Part shown: positions 1 through 9,879 of the stretch, piece after piece
Layout: each line of letters begins with the position of its first letter
Position numbering within the stretch: the stretch's first letter is position 1
Source of the DNA: Polynucleobacter sp. AP-Reno-20A-A9
GTDB taxonomy: Bacteria > Pseudomonadota > Gammaproteobacteria > Burkholderiales > Burkholderiaceae
Direction: 5' to 3'
DNA: 50,822 nucleotides
Assembly: GCF_018882085.1 (NCBI RefSeq)
Contig: NZ_JACVPB010000014.1
Location: forward strand, 1 to 50,822
Notes under the pieces: model-generated
Told to the model about the DNA's origin: nothing
What the model saw: only the letters and a program-made list of their open reading frames with translations
Databases searched by the model: none
Translations under genes and position numbers: made by a program

Positions 1-96
1 GAATATATCCACTACTACAACCATGATCGAATTAAGCAAAAACTAAAGGGACTGAGCCCGGTAAATTACCGAACTCAATCCCTCGTGCTAACCTAA
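1..96 (+). CDS. IS3-family transposase OrfB, C-terminal fragment
   Basis: Frame 1 is open from the window edge to TAA at 94-96 and reads [20 protein letters not shown] and onwards. The pattern of YNxxRI, [11 protein letters not shown] and a short tail is the hallmark C-terminus of DDE (rve) transposases of the IS3/IS150 group. Only 31 residues are visible, so the catalytic DDE residues are outside the window and it is unknown whether the element is intact. The CDS also contains a long inverted repeat (47-83). Identity is inferred from motif memory. Confidence 0.85.
   Translation, partial: EYIHYYNHDRIKQKLKGLSPVNYRTQSLVLT
47..83. repeat. Inverted repeat inside the transposase 3' end
   Basis: Arms 47-56 and 74-83 pair with one mismatch, and an inner perfect pair CGGTAA/TTACCG (59-64 and 66-71) continues the stem. 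On the minus strand the stem is followed by a T-rich stretch, so it might stop transcription entering the element from outside. It could also be a by-product of codon choice. Confidence 0.5.
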
Positions 97-173
97 CTAA
101 ACTGTCCAACTTTTGGGGGTCAGTTCATACGGGTGGCTTTTCTTATTGCTCTTTTGCAAGCAAAGCGCCGAAG

Positions 174-203
174 TTGGTCGTTCTAATTATTTAAGAATAG
201 AAT
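174..203 (+). promoter_or_regulatory. Candidate sigma-70 promoter for the APC permease
   Basis: TTGGTC at 174-179 and TAGAAT at 198-203 are separated by 18 bases. The predicted start would be near 210, leaving a leader of about 29 bases to the ATG at 239. The promoter lies entirely downstream of the IS terminus at 127, so the permease probably keeps its own promoter. The -35 match is partial. Confidence 0.4.
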
Positions 204-238
204 CGCTTCTTTAGGCAACTGATGCAATATTTCAATAT

Positions 239-1618
239 ATGAGTTCATCCGATGGTTTGGCAAAAAATTCACTAGGCGTATTTGAGTCAATCATTATGGG
301 TATTGCGGGGACTGCACCCGCCTTTAGCGTTGCCGTAACTAGTGCCGCTATTGTTGCCTCAGTGGGTGTTTTATCTGTAGGGAGCATTTTGTATTGTGGC
401 CTCATTATGTTTGGGATCACCTTAGCCTTTATTCATTTGAGCAAGATTCAGCCTAATGCTGGTGCTGCCTATGCTTGGGTGGGGCATGTTTTTGGACCTG
501 CTTGGGGATTCTTTGCTGGCTGGGGTTTATTGATTGCCTCCATTTTTTTTATGGTTTCGGCAACGATTCCCGCGGCTAGCTCCACCTTACTTCTTATCGC
601 TCCTAATCAGGCTGAAAATACCCAACTCATTTCAATAATAGCTGCCGTCTGGTTGACGGTGGTTTCCTTGATTGTTGGGCGTGGAATCAAGCATTCGAGT
701 TTCATGCAAATTACGCTTACTCTTTTTGAATCGGTAATTTTATTTACGCTCATTGCTGGTGGATTAATTAGTTACTGGTCGCATCCAGCGCACCCGCCTT
801 CTTTTGTATGGATTTCTCCGCTCTCATTTTCTCCGCAATTATTTGCTACGGGCGCTCTTACAGCAATCTTCTTCTTTTGGGGTTGGGACGTCACCATGAA
901 TTTAAGTGAAGAGAGCAAGGGCGGGCAGAAAAATTCAGATGGGGCTGCAGGTAAGGGAGCATTTTGGTCTGTACTAAATATGATGCTTTTCTTTGTGCTG
1001 ATGATGGTTGTGGTTCTTCTGGTCTTAACCGATCGTGAAATTGCTGACTCTGGTACTAATGTGCTTTTTGCAATTGCCAATAAATTATTCCCAGCTCCTT
1101 GGAGCTATCTTGCAGTCTTTTGCACCATATTTAGTACGGTCGGAACAATCGAAACTCAGATTTTGCAGTTCAGTCGCAGCATGTTTGCAATGGCACGAGA
1201 TGGCATGTTGCATCCAGTCTACGCAAAAGTGCATGACCAATATAAGACGCCTTGGGTAGCTACTTTTGTTATTTGGTTTTTAGGGGTGATATTGCTTTTT
1301 TCCTCATCCTTCATGCCCTCAGTGAAAGCGATCTTGACCAGCTCTATTTTGGCAATTGGATTTCAGATTTGTTTTTATATGAGCTTAACTGGCTTTGCTT
1401 GTGCATGGCATTACAGGAAAAAACTCAATGCCGGCCTCGGATCCGCCATGACATACGTCATATGGCCTGGGTTCTCAGGCGCATTCATGGTCTTTGTTGC
1501 TATTTATAGCATTCCCACTTTTGATGCATTCACCATCATGATGGGGGTTGGAGGTTTGCTTCTTGGTTTCTTGCCCTTAGCGTTTAGTCGCAAAAGAGTC
1601 ATGAATGCCGCCCCTTAG
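239..1618 (+). CDS. APC-superfamily amino acid permease
   Basis: 459-residue integral membrane protein with about 12 hydrophobic segments and short polar loops, the usual size of amino acid-polyamine-organocation transporters. The first membrane segment holds MGIAGTAPAFS, the Gly-rich unwound helix that contacts the substrate backbone in this superfamily. A second typical stretch, NAGAAYAWVGHVFGPAWGF, covers roughly residues 73-91. It should import an amino acid or amine across the inner membrane by cation symport or exchange; the substrate cannot be read from sequence. The ATG at 239 has only a weak Shine-Dalgarno. The gene stands alone, between an IS end and the convergent dut operon. Confidence 0.85.
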   Translation: MSSSDGLAKNSLGVFESIIMGIAGTAPAFSVAVTSAAIVASVGVLSVGSILYCGLIMFGITLAFIHLSKIQPNAGAAYAWVGHVFGPAWGFFAGWGLLIASIFFMVSATIPAASSTLLLIAPNQAENTQLISIIAAVWLTVVSLIVGRGIKHSSFMQITLTLFESVILFTLIAGGLISYWSHPAHPPSFVWISPLSFSPQLFATGALTAIFFFWGWDVTMNLSEESKGGQKNSDGAAGKGAFWSVLNMMLFFVLMMVVVLLVLTDREIADSGTNVLFAIANKLFPAPWSYLAVFCTIFSTVGTIETQILQFSRSMFAMARDGMLHPVYAKVHDQYKTPWVATFVIWFLGVILLFSSSFMPSVKAILTSSILAIGFQICFYMSLTGFACAWHYRKKLNAGLGSAMTYVIWPGFSGAFMVFVAIYSIPTFDAFTIMMGVGGLLLGFLPLAFSRKRVMNAAP

Positions 1619-1628
1619 AATTTTTTGC

Positions 1629-2078
1629 TTAGGCGCGTCCTGTGCTGCCAAAGCCACCGGCACCACGACTGCTTTCAGTGAATTCTTCAACGACTTTGAG
1701 CTCTACTTGTTGTACAGGCATGACAACCAATTGAGCTAAGCGCTCCATCGGCTCGAGCTTGAATGGAGTGGAGCCACGATTCCAGGTGCTCACCATGAGC
1801 TGACCTTGATAGTCAGAGTCAATTAAGCCAACCAGGTTGCCAAGAACGATGCCATGTTTATGACCTAGGCCGGAGCGCGGCAGGATAAATGCAGCATAAC
1901 GCGGATCTTCTACGTAAATCGCTAACCCAGTCGGCACAAGTACCGTTTGACCGGGGGCAATCTCAATTGCTTCATCAATACAGGCCCGCAGATCTAAACC
2001 AGCACTGCCCGGAGTACCGTAAGTTGGCAATTGGTTGCGCATACGTTCATCGAGAATTTTGACTTGGAGAGATTGCAT
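1629..2078 (-). CDS. dut: dUTP diphosphatase (dUTPase)
   Basis: 149 residues, the standard length of trimeric dUTPases. It hydrolyses dUTP to dUMP and pyrophosphate, keeping uracil out of DNA and feeding thymidylate synthesis. All five family motifs are visible: GSAGLDLRA (about 25-33), [21 protein letters not shown], the RLAQLVV stretch, and the C-terminal [10 protein letters not shown] arm that closes over the substrate. The start is supported by AGGA about 8 bases upstream. It is the last gene of the ribF-ileS-lspA-coaBC-dut run, 20 bp after coaBC; coaBC-dut adjacency is common in proteobacteria. Confidence 0.97.
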   Translation of the reverse strand: MQSLQVKILDERMRNQLPTYGTPGSAGLDLRACIDEAIEIAPGQTVLVPTGLAIYVEDPRYAAFILPRSGLGHKHGIVLGNLVGLIDSDYQGQLMVSTWNRGSTPFKLEPMERLAQLVVMPVQQVELKVVEEFTESSRGAGGFGSTGRA

Positions 2079-2098
2079 GATGTTCCTAAAACAGGGAT

Positions 2099-3310
2099 TT
2101 AAATTTTCTTGGCAACTAACTGAATGAGTTGACGTGCTAACTGCAGTTTTTCTGCCTTAGCAATTTTTTTGCTGCCGCTGGCATCAATTACGAGTAATTG
2201 ATTAAGATCGCTGCCAAATGTATTGGGACCAATATTGCCAACAACCATTGGTATGCCTTTGCGCCGACGCTTCTCATCAGTGTGCTTTTCTAAATCGGAT
2301 GACTCTGCTGCAAAGCCAACGCAATAGGGGTATGGTTTACCGCCTTTGGTTTTAACTGCCTTAGCAACATCCAAAAGAATGTCGGGGTTAGCCGAAAACT
2401 CAAGACTAGGCGCTTGATTGCCTTGGCGCTTTATCTTTTCTTTGGCTGGTTTAGCGATGCCCCAGTCAGCAACGGCAGCAACTGCAAAGAAGATATCGCA
2501 GTCAGTTGCATTCAGAGTGGCTGCATGCATTTCTTTGGCACTAACTACGTTAGTACGGGTAATTTTTCCGGTAGCTGCAAGCGGGGTATCAAGATCACAT
2601 GGCCCGGCAATTAAATAGACTTGAGCGCCAGCCTCAACGGCAGCCCTTGCAATTGCAAAACCCATCTTGCCTGAGCTGTGATTAGTGATGCCGCGCACTG
2701 GATCAATTGCTTCAAATGTGGGGCCGGCAGTAATCAATACTTTTTTGCCGGCCAATAATTTTTTCTGAAAGAAGGCAATAACTTGTTCGGTAATTTCGGC
2801 GGGCTCTAGCATTCGGCCCATACCGATTTCACCACAAGCTTGGAAACCACTAGCTGGGCCAAGGAGGGTAACGCCATCGTCAGAGAGTCGCTTCACACTT
2901 CTTTGGGTAGCCGCATGCTCCCACATCTGTTTGTTCATTGCTGGTGTGAGTAGCAGAGGGCAATCTCTTGCAAGGCACAGCGTAGTCAATAGGTCATCAG
3001 CTAAACCCAGGGATAGCTTAGCCATGAGATCGGCGCTTGCGGGAGCAATCAGAATGGCATCTGCAGAACGAGATAACTCAATATGTGCCATATTGTTTGG
3101 AATGGTGCTATCCCATTGACTCAAGTAAACCGGATTGCCTGTGAGGGCTTGCATCGTTACGGGAGTCACAAATTGCTGCGCAGCCTCAGTCATCACCACT
3201 TGTACAGACGCGCCTTCTTGCATCAGTTGACGGGCAAGCTCAGGAGCTTTATAGGCCGCTATCCCGCCGGAGATTCCGAGGACGATCTTCTTGTTGATAA
3301 GTGATTGCAT
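2099..3310 (-). CDS. coaBC: Bifunctional phosphopantothenoylcysteine decarboxylase / phosphopantothenate-cysteine ligase
   Basis: 403-residue fusion enzyme catalysing two consecutive steps of coenzyme A synthesis. The N-terminal CoaC flavoprotein half (about 1-185) has the [14 protein letters not shown] nucleotide-binding start, the [10 protein letters not shown] stretch and the TPAMNKQMW substrate-recognition motif. The C-terminal CoaB half begins at [18 protein letters not shown] and carries NHSSGKMG, followed by KIKR, which matches the conserved Lys region. It decarboxylates 4'-phosphopantothenoylcysteine after ligating cysteine with CTP. It sits 9 bp after lspA and 20 bp before dut, so co-transcription is likely. 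Confidence 0.97.
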   Translation of the reverse strand: MQSLINKKIVLGISGGIAAYKAPELARQLMQEGASVQVVMTEAAQQFVTPVTMQALTGNPVYLSQWDSTIPNNMAHIELSRSADAILIAPASADLMAKLSLGLADDLLTTLCLARDCPLLLTPAMNKQMWEHAATQRSVKRLSDDGVTLLGPASGFQACGEIGMGRMLEPAEITEQVIAFFQKKLLAGKKVLITAGPTFEAIDPVRGITNHSSGKMGFAIARAAVEAGAQVYLIAGPCDLDTPLAATGKITRTNVVSAKEMHAATLNATDCDIFFAVAAVADWGIAKPAKEKIKRQGNQAPSLEFSANPDILLDVAKAVKTKGGKPYPYCVGFAAESSDLEKHTDEKRRRKGIPMVVGNIGPNTFGSDLNQLLVIDASGSKKIAKAEKLQLARQLIQLVAKKI

Positions 3311-3319
3311 GGCGCCAGC

Positions 3320-3811
3320 TTAATGGGATTGGGCAGATTTGCCAAATGACTTGCGTAATTCACCCCAAATAATGAGGGCGGCGCCGATGCAGATGGCGCT
3401 ATCGGCAATATTAAATGCAGGCCAATGCCAGCTGCCGTAATACACATCAATAAAGTCGACTACGGCACCATACATCACACGATCTAAGACGTTGCCTAGT
3501 GCGCCACCCAGAATGAGGCTCAAGGCTACACAGAGTAGTTTGTCGCTTTGGCTTTTATTGAGCATCCAAATAATATAAATGGAGGCTGCCAGTCCAAGTA
3601 CGGTGAAAAACCAGCGCTGCCAACCAGAGCCCTGAGCCAGAAATGAAAAAGCTGCACCAGGATTAAAGAGAAGTAACCAGTTTAGAAATGGAAGAACTGG
3701 CTCTGGTACACCCATTTGCAAATTACTTAATGCTGACCACTTGCTCAGTTGATCTAGTAATAGCACGATGATTGCAATTGCTAGATAACGAAGCAAAGAG
3801 AGACTTTTCAT
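3320..3811 (-). CDS. lspA: Lipoprotein signal peptidase (signal peptidase II)
   Basis: 163 residues from the ATG at 3811 (MKSLSLLRYL), about the usual 160-170. An in-frame upstream ATG at 3898 would lie inside ileS and add an unrelated stretch, so it is rejected. This aspartyl protease of the inner membrane cleaves the signal peptide of prolipoproteins after lipidation. Four hydrophobic segments are visible. Family motifs are DQLSKW, NPGAAFSF, GALGNVLDR and FNIADSAI; the Asp residues of the last two are the catalytic pair. It starts 10 bp after ileS, the conserved ribF-ileS-lspA order of proteobacteria. Confidence 0.97.
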   Translation of the reverse strand: MKSLSLLRYLAIAIIVLLLDQLSKWSALSNLQMGVPEPVLPFLNWLLLFNPGAAFSFLAQGSGWQRWFFTVLGLAASIYIIWMLNKSQSDKLLCVALSLILGGALGNVLDRVMYGAVVDFIDVYYGSWHWPAFNIADSAICIGAALIIWGELRKSFGKSAQSH

Positions 3812-3821
3812 ATGAGGGTTC

Positions 3822-6683
3822 TTATGCAAACAAGCGGTGATCACCATCACCAAACAGATTACTAATGCAGCGACCACATAGTTCTGGATGGTCGGCATTG
3901 CTTCCTACATCTTTGGTGTGATGCCAGCAGCGTCCACATTTTTTGTATTGGCTACCGCGTACCAAAACCTCTAGACCCTCATTGCTAAGTTCAATGTTGG
4001 CGCTAGAGGTGATGGTTACAAAGCGCAAATCATCTTCCAATGAGTGCAGGATGGCGAAATCAACGTCACCTACTTTGATCGTGAGCTCAGCTTGCAGTGA
4101 CGAGCCTACATTGCCTGTTTCGCGCTCAAGCTCAATTGCTTTAGTAACTTCAGAACGAATTTCGCGAATACGATTCCACTTGGCAAGTAATTCATCGGCA
4201 TGAGCAATCTCAGGAAACTTACCAAACTCTTCCATGAAGATCGATTCTGCAGGCTTGCTGCCTGAGCCATGGGGAAAGTCTTTCCAGGCCTCCTCTGCGG
4301 TGAAGGAGAGGAATGGTGATAGCCACTTTAAGAGATTACGGGTGATATGGAATAGGGCGTTCTGAGCAGCGCGGCGGTCAGGAGAGTCGGGTGCGCTCGT
4401 GTAGAGGCGATCCTTCAGAATATCCAAATAGAAGCCGCCTAAGTCCTCGGAGCAGAAGGACAGCATGCGAGCTACAGCTGGTTGGAATTCGTATGCTTTG
4501 TAATGAGCTTCAGTATCGCTCTGCAATTGATTGGCAAGAGCAACTGCGTAGCGATCAATCTCAAGCCACTGCTCGGCAGACATGGCGTGTTTGCTAGGAT
4601 CAAAATCTGACAGGTTGGCTAGCAAGAAGCGCAATGTATTGCGTATACGACGATAGCTTTCGGTTACGCGCTTGAGAATCTCATCCGAGATTGTCATTTC
4701 ACCGGAGTAGTCAGTTGATGCAACCCACAAGCGAATGATTTCAGCGCCGAGTTTGTCGGCAACCTGTTGAGGCGCAATAACATTGCCTACAGACTTACTC
4801 ATCTTGCGTCCTTGGCCATCAACCGTAAAGCCATGGGTAAGGAGCGCCTTGTATGGTGGCTTACCATCGAGCATGGCGCCAGTCAGTAATGAGGAGTGGA
4901 ACCAACCGCGGTGCTGGTCTGATCCCTCTAGATATAGATCTGCCAAACGACCGTTTGGGGTTTCTGCATCAGCAGTGAGTAATTCATTGCGGTGTGAACC
5001 ACGAATGACGTGCCAATGGGTTGTGCCAGAGTCAAACCAAACATCTAAGGTGTCACGATTCTTTTCGTATTGCGCAGCTTCTTCACCCAATAGTTCAGCA
5101 ACTTCGAGTTTTTGCCAGGCTTCAATACCTTCTTTTTCGACGCGCTTGGCGATCTCTTCTAGCAGTTCAACAGTACGTGGATGTGGCTCGCCACTTTCTT
5201 TGTGAACAAAGAAAGCCATTGGAACACCCCATTGGCGCTGACGTGACAAAGTCCAATCAGGGCGATTGGCAATCATGCTACTTAAGCGTTGTTTGCCCCA
5301 TGCTGGGAAGAACTCAGTGCTATCGATCCCTGCTAATGCAGTCTCACGCAAACTGGCTTTGCCATCAGACGGCTTCTTATCCATGCTGGCAAACCATTGC
5401 GAGGTAGCGCGATAAATAATCGGCGACTTGTGACGCCAGCAATGCATGTATGAATGAGTGTAAGTTTTATCGCGTAACAAGCTGCCTGCTTCGCGCATTG
5501 CTTCAACAATCTTCGGGTTTGCTTTCCAGATGTATTCGTTGGCGAATAGCGGCAACCATGATGCGTACACTCCATTGCCCATGACTGGATTCAGGATGTC
5601 CTTATCAGCAAGCTTATTGGCTTTGCAAGATTTAAAGTCTTCCTCGCCATATGCAGGAGCGGAGTGAACGATGCCGGTACCAGTATCCAAAGTAACGTAC
5701 TCAGCAGGATAAATTGGGGAGAGACGCTTATAGCCTTCATGTAATGGGGCTAATGGATGCCAGAAGGAGATATTCGCAAGCTGGCTGCCAGCACAGGTGG
5801 CAATGACTTTGCCCTCTAGGGCATAGTCTTGCAAACAGATTTCAACACGGTCTTTTGCCAGAATCAGTAACTTGTCACCAATATCAACTAATGCGTAAGT
5901 GAGCTCTGGATGGACATTCATTGCCTGGTTAGCAGGAATGGTCCAAGGGGTTGTTGTCCAAATGACAATTTGGCCTGGTTTGTTTGGTAGCTCAGCAAGT
6001 CCAAATACTTTTGCCAGCTGTGGGCGCTGCGCATCATCAAAGGCAAAACCTACATCCACCGTGGGATCAGTTTTATCTTGGTACTCTACTTCGGCTTCAG
6101 CTAGTGCGGAGCCACAATCAAAGCACCAGTTCACTGGTTTCAAGCCACGGAAGACATATCCTTTTTCCCAGATCTTCCCAAGGGCCCGGATTTCATCAGC
6201 CTCGTTGCGGAAGTTCATGGTGAGGTAAGGATTATTCCAATCCCCTAATACACCTAAGCGTTCAAAATCTTTCTTCTGCTTCTCGACTTGGACGTGAGCA
6301 TACGCACGCGCTTTAGATTGCACTTCAGCAGTTGGTAAATTTTTACCAAACTCTTTTTCAATCTGAATTTCAATCGGCATGCCATGGCAATCCCAGCCAG
6401 GAACATACACAGAGTCAAAGCCCATGAGCCAGCGTGACTTGATGATCATGTCCTTCAGAATCTTATTTACTGCGTGTCCGATATGGATATCCCCGTTTGC
6501 ATACGGAGGACCATCATGCAAGATGAATTTTGGTTGATTGGCATGGGCCGCACGAATCTTTTCGTAGAGCTTATTCTTTTGCCAGCCAGCCACCCATTGT
6601 GGTTCGCGCTTAGCTAGATCTCCTCGCATTGGAAAGGAGGTATCTAGAAGATTAACGGGATAAGAGTTTTCTTTTTCAGACAT
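3822..6683 (-). CDS. ileS: Isoleucyl-tRNA synthetase
   Basis: 953 residues from the ATG at 6683, close to the E. coli enzyme; a further 31 in-frame codons upstream overlap ribF and look unlike IleRS. Class I enzyme that charges tRNA-Ile and hydrolyses misactivated valine in its inserted editing domain. It has [11 protein letters not shown] (HIGH at 67-70), [21 protein letters not shown] in the editing domain, and KMSKS near 626-630. The C-terminal zinc knuckle has paired CGRC motifs at about 916-919 and 936-939. The start codon overlaps the ribF stop by 8 bp, implying translational coupling. Confidence 0.98.
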   Translation of the reverse strand: MSEKENSYPVNLLDTSFPMRGDLAKREPQWVAGWQKNKLYEKIRAAHANQPKFILHDGPPYANGDIHIGHAVNKILKDMIIKSRWLMGFDSVYVPGWDCHGMPIEIQIEKEFGKNLPTAEVQSKARAYAHVQVEKQKKDFERLGVLGDWNNPYLTMNFRNEADEIRALGKIWEKGYVFRGLKPVNWCFDCGSALAEAEVEYQDKTDPTVDVGFAFDDAQRPQLAKVFGLAELPNKPGQIVIWTTTPWTIPANQAMNVHPELTYALVDIGDKLLILAKDRVEICLQDYALEGKVIATCAGSQLANISFWHPLAPLHEGYKRLSPIYPAEYVTLDTGTGIVHSAPAYGEEDFKSCKANKLADKDILNPVMGNGVYASWLPLFANEYIWKANPKIVEAMREAGSLLRDKTYTHSYMHCWRHKSPIIYRATSQWFASMDKKPSDGKASLRETALAGIDSTEFFPAWGKQRLSSMIANRPDWTLSRQRQWGVPMAFFVHKESGEPHPRTVELLEEIAKRVEKEGIEAWQKLEVAELLGEEAAQYEKNRDTLDVWFDSGTTHWHVIRGSHRNELLTADAETPNGRLADLYLEGSDQHRGWFHSSLLTGAMLDGKPPYKALLTHGFTVDGQGRKMSKSVGNVIAPQQVADKLGAEIIRLWVASTDYSGEMTISDEILKRVTESYRRIRNTLRFLLANLSDFDPSKHAMSAEQWLEIDRYAVALANQLQSDTEAHYKAYEFQPAVARMLSFCSEDLGGFYLDILKDRLYTSAPDSPDRRAAQNALFHITRNLLKWLSPFLSFTAEEAWKDFPHGSGSKPAESIFMEEFGKFPEIAHADELLAKWNRIREIRSEVTKAIELERETGNVGSSLQAELTIKVGDVDFAILHSLEDDLRFVTITSSANIELSNEGLEVLVRGSQYKKCGRCWHHTKDVGSNADHPELCGRCISNLFGDGDHRLFA

Positions 6684-7626
6684 AAGCTTTTTTCTGGAAA
6701 TAATTTCTGGCATGCGCTGCATCTGCTGCAATCGCTTGTGTAAGGGTTTCGAGGTCTGGATACTTCGCCTCATCACGGATTTTTTCTAATAGTTCTACGG
6801 TGATAATTTTTCCGTAAACATCCGCGTTGTAATCAAAGATGTGAGTTTCTAGCAATACTCTGCCTTCATCTTCCACTGTTGGTCTGACGCCTAAGCTGGC
6901 CACTGCGGGGAGCGGTTTGTTTGTCAGACCTAAAACCTGTGCGGTAAATATTCCAGTAGTTGCTGGCTTGCGATAATGGAGGTGATTGGCAACTGCTAAG
7001 TTCAAAGTAGGAAAGCCAAGTTGACGCCCAAGTTTTTGACCATGAATCACGTGCCCAGAAATTCCATAGGGACGACCTAATAATTTTTCAGCTTGTTGAA
7101 TGTCACCACTAGCTAATGCAGCACGCAAAGCAGAGCTTGAAATGCGTTCACCATTTTCTTGAATAGTTTGGATGCTAGATACTTCGAAGCCATATTTTTC
7201 ACTAGCAGCTTTTAAGCTAGCAAAGTTTCCTGCGCGTTTTGCGCCATAGCAAAAATCATCACCAATCAAAATCCATTTGGCGTTCAGACGTTTGACAATA
7301 ATTTCTGAAACAAATTCTTCAGGCGACAGTTTGGCAAAAGCAGAATTGAAATGTTCAACAACAACGCGGTCTATACCAAGTTCGGCAAGGGCGGCTAATT
7401 TGTCACGCAAATTGAGAATGCGTGGCGGTGCTTGTTCGGGAGAAAAGAATTCTTTTGGGTGCGGCTCAAAGGTCATTACACAACTGACTAGACCTCGATC
7501 CTTGGCGCCGTTAACCAGTTCCTTGAGTAGGGCGCGATGACCCCTGTGCACGCCATCGAAATTACCGATGGTTAGGGCACAAGCTGGTCCTGCAGAAAAC
7601 TGGGTGGGGCCACGGAATACGTTCAC
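6676..7626 (-). CDS. ribF: Bifunctional riboflavin kinase / FAD synthetase
   Basis: 316 residues with a GTG start at 7626 preceded by GAAAGCG. The enzyme phosphorylates riboflavin to FMN and adenylates FMN to FAD. The N-terminal adenylyltransferase domain has [16 protein letters not shown] (an HxGH-type nucleotidyltransferase motif, about 20-35) and the SSSALRAAL stretch. The C-terminal flavokinase domain begins near [22 protein letters not shown], where GxxGFPTxN binds substrate. It is the first gene of the minus-strand operon and diverges from purN. A TATAAT on the minus strand (7657-7652) lies 26 bases before the GTG and leaves a normal leader. Confidence 0.97.
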   Translation of the reverse strand: MNVFRGPTQFSAGPACALTIGNFDGVHRGHRALLKELVNGAKDRGLVSCVMTFEPHPKEFFSPEQAPPRILNLRDKLAALAELGIDRVVVEHFNSAFAKLSPEEFVSEIIVKRLNAKWILIGDDFCYGAKRAGNFASLKAASEKYGFEVSSIQTIQENGERISSSALRAALASGDIQQAEKLLGRPYGISGHVIHGQKLGRQLGFPTLNLAVANHLHYRKPATTGIFTAQVLGLTNKPLPAVASLGVRPTVEDEGRVLLETHIFDYNADVYGKIITVELLEKIRDEAKYPDLETLTQAIAADAAHARNYFQKKAYV

Positions 7627-7651
7627 AAAATCGCTTTCAGGGTAGCCATCA

Positions 7652-7659
7652 ATTATATT
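7652..7659. promoter_or_regulatory. Back-to-back -10 elements for ribF (minus) and purN (plus)
   Basis: The 8-base stretch ATTATATT holds TATAAT on the minus strand (7657-7652) and TATATT on the plus strand (7654-7659), sharing four bases. The minus box would start ribF mRNA with a leader of about 19 bases. The plus box ends 6 bases before the purN ATG at 7666, predicting a leaderless purN message. No good -35 is seen for purN. Confidence 0.5.
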
Positions 7660-7665
7660 GTGGGC

Positions 7666-8295
7666 ATGCCTTCTATCGTCACCTTAATCTCCGGCCGCGG
7701 ATCTAATTTCGAGGCCATCGTCAAAACGGCTCAAAAAGAGCACTGGCCAGTCACTTTTGCTGGGGTTATAGCGAATCACTCAGCGGCTAAGGGCCTTGAT
7801 TTTGCTCGTTCGCAGGGCATTCCCGCCTTTACCATTGAGCATAAGGAGCACGCGACCCGAGAATCCTTTGATGCCGCCTTAATTAAGCAGATTGATGCCT
7901 TAGGGGCTGATTTGGTGGTTCTTGCGGGCTTTATGAGAATTTTGACACCGGGCTTTATTCGCCATTTTGAGGGTCGATTGATCAATATCCACCCAGCCTT
8001 ATTACCCGCCTTCCCCGGTTTGCATACCCACGAGCGGGCTTTAGAGGCTGGAGTGAAGGAGCATGGTGCCACCGTTCACTTCGTAAATGAGGGTGTAGAC
8101 GAGGGCCCCATTATTTGTCAGGCCTCAGTTCCAGTGCTGGAAAGTGACGATGCTGACACCTTAGCTGCCCGTGTTTTGTCTGCTGAGCATCAAATTTACC
8201 CGCGGGCCGTAAAATGGTTCCTTGATGGACGATTGCGCATAGATGGTAATCAAGTGAAGTTACAACCCCCGGAGTCGCAATTTTTTAAATTATGA
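7666..8295 (+). CDS. purN: Phosphoribosylglycinamide formyltransferase
   Basis: 209 residues. It transfers a formyl group from 10-formyl-THF to GAR, the third step of purine synthesis. The N-terminus has LISGRGSNFEAI, which binds the phosphate. Catalytic residues are in the segment NIHPALLPAFPGLHTHERA (Asn and His), with the Asp in VDEGPII. I choose the ATG at 7666 over the in-frame GTG at 7660, because a TATATT -10 box ends at 7659 and the GTG would lie upstream of transcription. The stop overlaps the next gene's start by 4 bp (ATGA), so the two are coupled. Confidence 0.97.
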   Translation: MPSIVTLISGRGSNFEAIVKTAQKEHWPVTFAGVIANHSAAKGLDFARSQGIPAFTIEHKEHATRESFDAALIKQIDALGADLVVLAGFMRILTPGFIRHFEGRLINIHPALLPAFPGLHTHERALEAGVKEHGATVHFVNEGVDEGPIICQASVPVLESDDADTLAARVLSAEHQIYPRAVKWFLDGRLRIDGNQVKLQPPESQFFKL

Positions 8296-9851
8296 GTGCA
8301 GAACGTCCACCCCGAAAATCTGGTAGCAGATTAGCCCCCCACAAAAGTTACGCGGCTAAATCGAAAGATCCGCTGCGTCGTCCCGAGCGTCGCAACGCTA
8401 GCGGTAATTTAATTGCACCAGAAGGTCAGAAGAATTTCTCGAATGCAAAGGCATTGCCACAGCATGCAATTCATCTTGAGCGTTTACTTCCCGAATTGCT
8501 TAGTTTTGAACAGCCAGCTGACCGAGTAGTCAGTCGTTATTTCAGAGAAGAGAAGCAACTCGGAAATCGCGATCGTGCGTTGATTGCCGAGAGTGCGTTT
8601 GCCATTTTGCGCCGTAAGAATGAGTTCTCCCAATTTGCCTCAAGTGGCGAAGGCTCTCAGTCTAGACGCCTAGCCCTATTGGGTTTGCTGTCCGCTCTGT
8701 CTGAAGGCGGATTGGGTTCTGCGAATCGTGCGGAGAGTGCAATTGCTGACTTAGCGCATGTACTAAAGCCCGGTGAGTATGAGTGGCTACAGCGTTTTGC
8801 AACAGTTGATCCTACGGCATTAAATCCTCTCGTGCGGAACAATCTGCCAGAGTGGTTGTGGGATGCCTTTGGAAAATATCCCGGTGAAGAAGCTCGCGAA
8901 GATTTGGCTAAATCATTAATGCATCCAGCACTGTTAGATTTGCGCGCGAACACCATGAAAACCAATCGCGAAGAGCTGCTCGTGCAGATGAATGCATTGG
9001 GTGGTCGCTATCAAGCAATTCCAACTCCTTATGCGCCTGATGGTGTGCGCATTATGGGTAAGCCTGCTCTGCAAAATACCCCCGGTTTTAAAGCGGGCAT
9101 GTTTGAGGTTCAGGATGAAGGTAGTCAGCTTTTGGCCTATTTACTCGCGCCTAAACGCGGTGAGATGATTGTTGACTTTTGCGCTGGAGCTGGCGGCAAG
9201 ACTTTGGCCATTGGAGCGATCATGCGCTCTACAGGGCGTTTGTATGCTTTAGATACATCAGAGCGTCGTTTGGCGAATTTGAAGCCAAGACAGGCCCGTA
9301 GCGGCCTTTCAAACGTTCATCCTGTGTGGATTGATAGTGAGAATGACGCCAAGATCAAGCGCTTGGCAGGCAAGATTGACCGTGTTCTAGTGGATGCCCC
9401 TTGTAGCGGTATGGGTACCTTGCGACGCAATCCCGACCTGAAGTGGCGCCAGACCCCTGCCGGAGTCTTGGAGCTCAATCAGAAGCAGATGAATATCTTG
9501 ACCTCAGCCGCGCGCTTGCTCAAACCAGGTGGACGCTTGGTTTACGCCACTTGCAGCCTCTTGCCTCAGGAGAATCAGGCGATTGCCGAAGATTTTTTGG
9601 CAAAACACCCTCAATTTGAGGCTGTTCCAGCAGCTGAAGTGCTTAAGCCATTGTTTCCAAAGGATAAATTACCGATAGGCTGTAGTTCGGATAATCCTTG
9701 GTGGCAGTTGTGGCCCCATATTCATGGAACAGATGGCTTTTTTGGAGCTGTATTTCAGAAAAAGGCTGCTGCCCCAGTTGTCGAGTCAGAAAAAGACCCT
9801 CAAAAAGAGACTAAGGTCAAAAACAAGAAGACCCCTAAAGAACTAAAATAG
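8292..9851 (+). CDS. rsmB: RsmB/NOP-family rRNA (cytosine-C5) methyltransferase
   Basis: 519 residues. A basic N-terminal tail (about 1-45) is followed by a NusB-like RNA-binding region and a SAM-dependent methyltransferase domain from about 200. The SAM loop is VDFCAGAGGKTLAIGA. The two cysteines of m5C methyltransferases are present, in DAPCSGMGTLRRNPD (about residue 372) and YATCSLLPQE (about 420). It probably methylates 16S rRNA C967, but RsmF-type or paralogous specificity cannot be excluded. A Lys-rich tail ends the protein. It is coupled to purN by a 4-bp overlap rather than lying in the fmt-rsmB arrangement of E. coli. Confidence 0.85.
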   Translation: MSAERPPRKSGSRLAPHKSYAAKSKDPLRRPERRNASGNLIAPEGQKNFSNAKALPQHAIHLERLLPELLSFEQPADRVVSRYFREEKQLGNRDRALIAESAFAILRRKNEFSQFASSGEGSQSRRLALLGLLSALSEGGLGSANRAESAIADLAHVLKPGEYEWLQRFATVDPTALNPLVRNNLPEWLWDAFGKYPGEEAREDLAKSLMHPALLDLRANTMKTNREELLVQMNALGGRYQAIPTPYAPDGVRIMGKPALQNTPGFKAGMFEVQDEGSQLLAYLLAPKRGEMIVDFCAGAGGKTLAIGAIMRSTGRLYALDTSERRLANLKPRQARSGLSNVHPVWIDSENDAKIKRLAGKIDRVLVDAPCSGMGTLRRNPDLKWRQTPAGVLELNQKQMNILTSAARLLKPGGRLVYATCSLLPQENQAIAEDFLAKHPQFEAVPAAEVLKPLFPKDKLPIGCSSDNPWWQLWPHIHGTDGFFGAVFQKKAAAPVVESEKDPQKETKVKNKKTPKELK

Positions 9852-9879
9852 AGTTTTAGACCTCCTTAGGGATTCCCTT

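Larger units (their letters stand above)
1..127 (+). mobile_element. Right end of an IS3-family insertion sequence (partial)
   Basis: The window opens inside an insertion sequence. Positions 1-96 encode the last 31 residues of an IS3-type transposase. After a 6-base gap, positions 103-127 read like an IS3-family terminal inverted repeat; on the minus strand it begins TGAACTGACCCCC and ends GTTGGACA, so the outer tip is at 127. The rest of the element lies left of the window. The chromosome resumes at about 128, where a 3-4 bp target duplication would begin; it cannot be checked without the left end. Confidence 0.85.

Noticed and set aside
4783..5407. Plus-strand open frames inside ileS.
   Set aside because: They are antisense to conserved IleRS motifs and show no family features of their own.
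6684..6776. Longer ileS start at 6776.
   Set aside because: It overlaps ribF coding by about 100 bases, and the extra residues do not fit the IleRS N-terminus; ATG 6683 gives the normal start.
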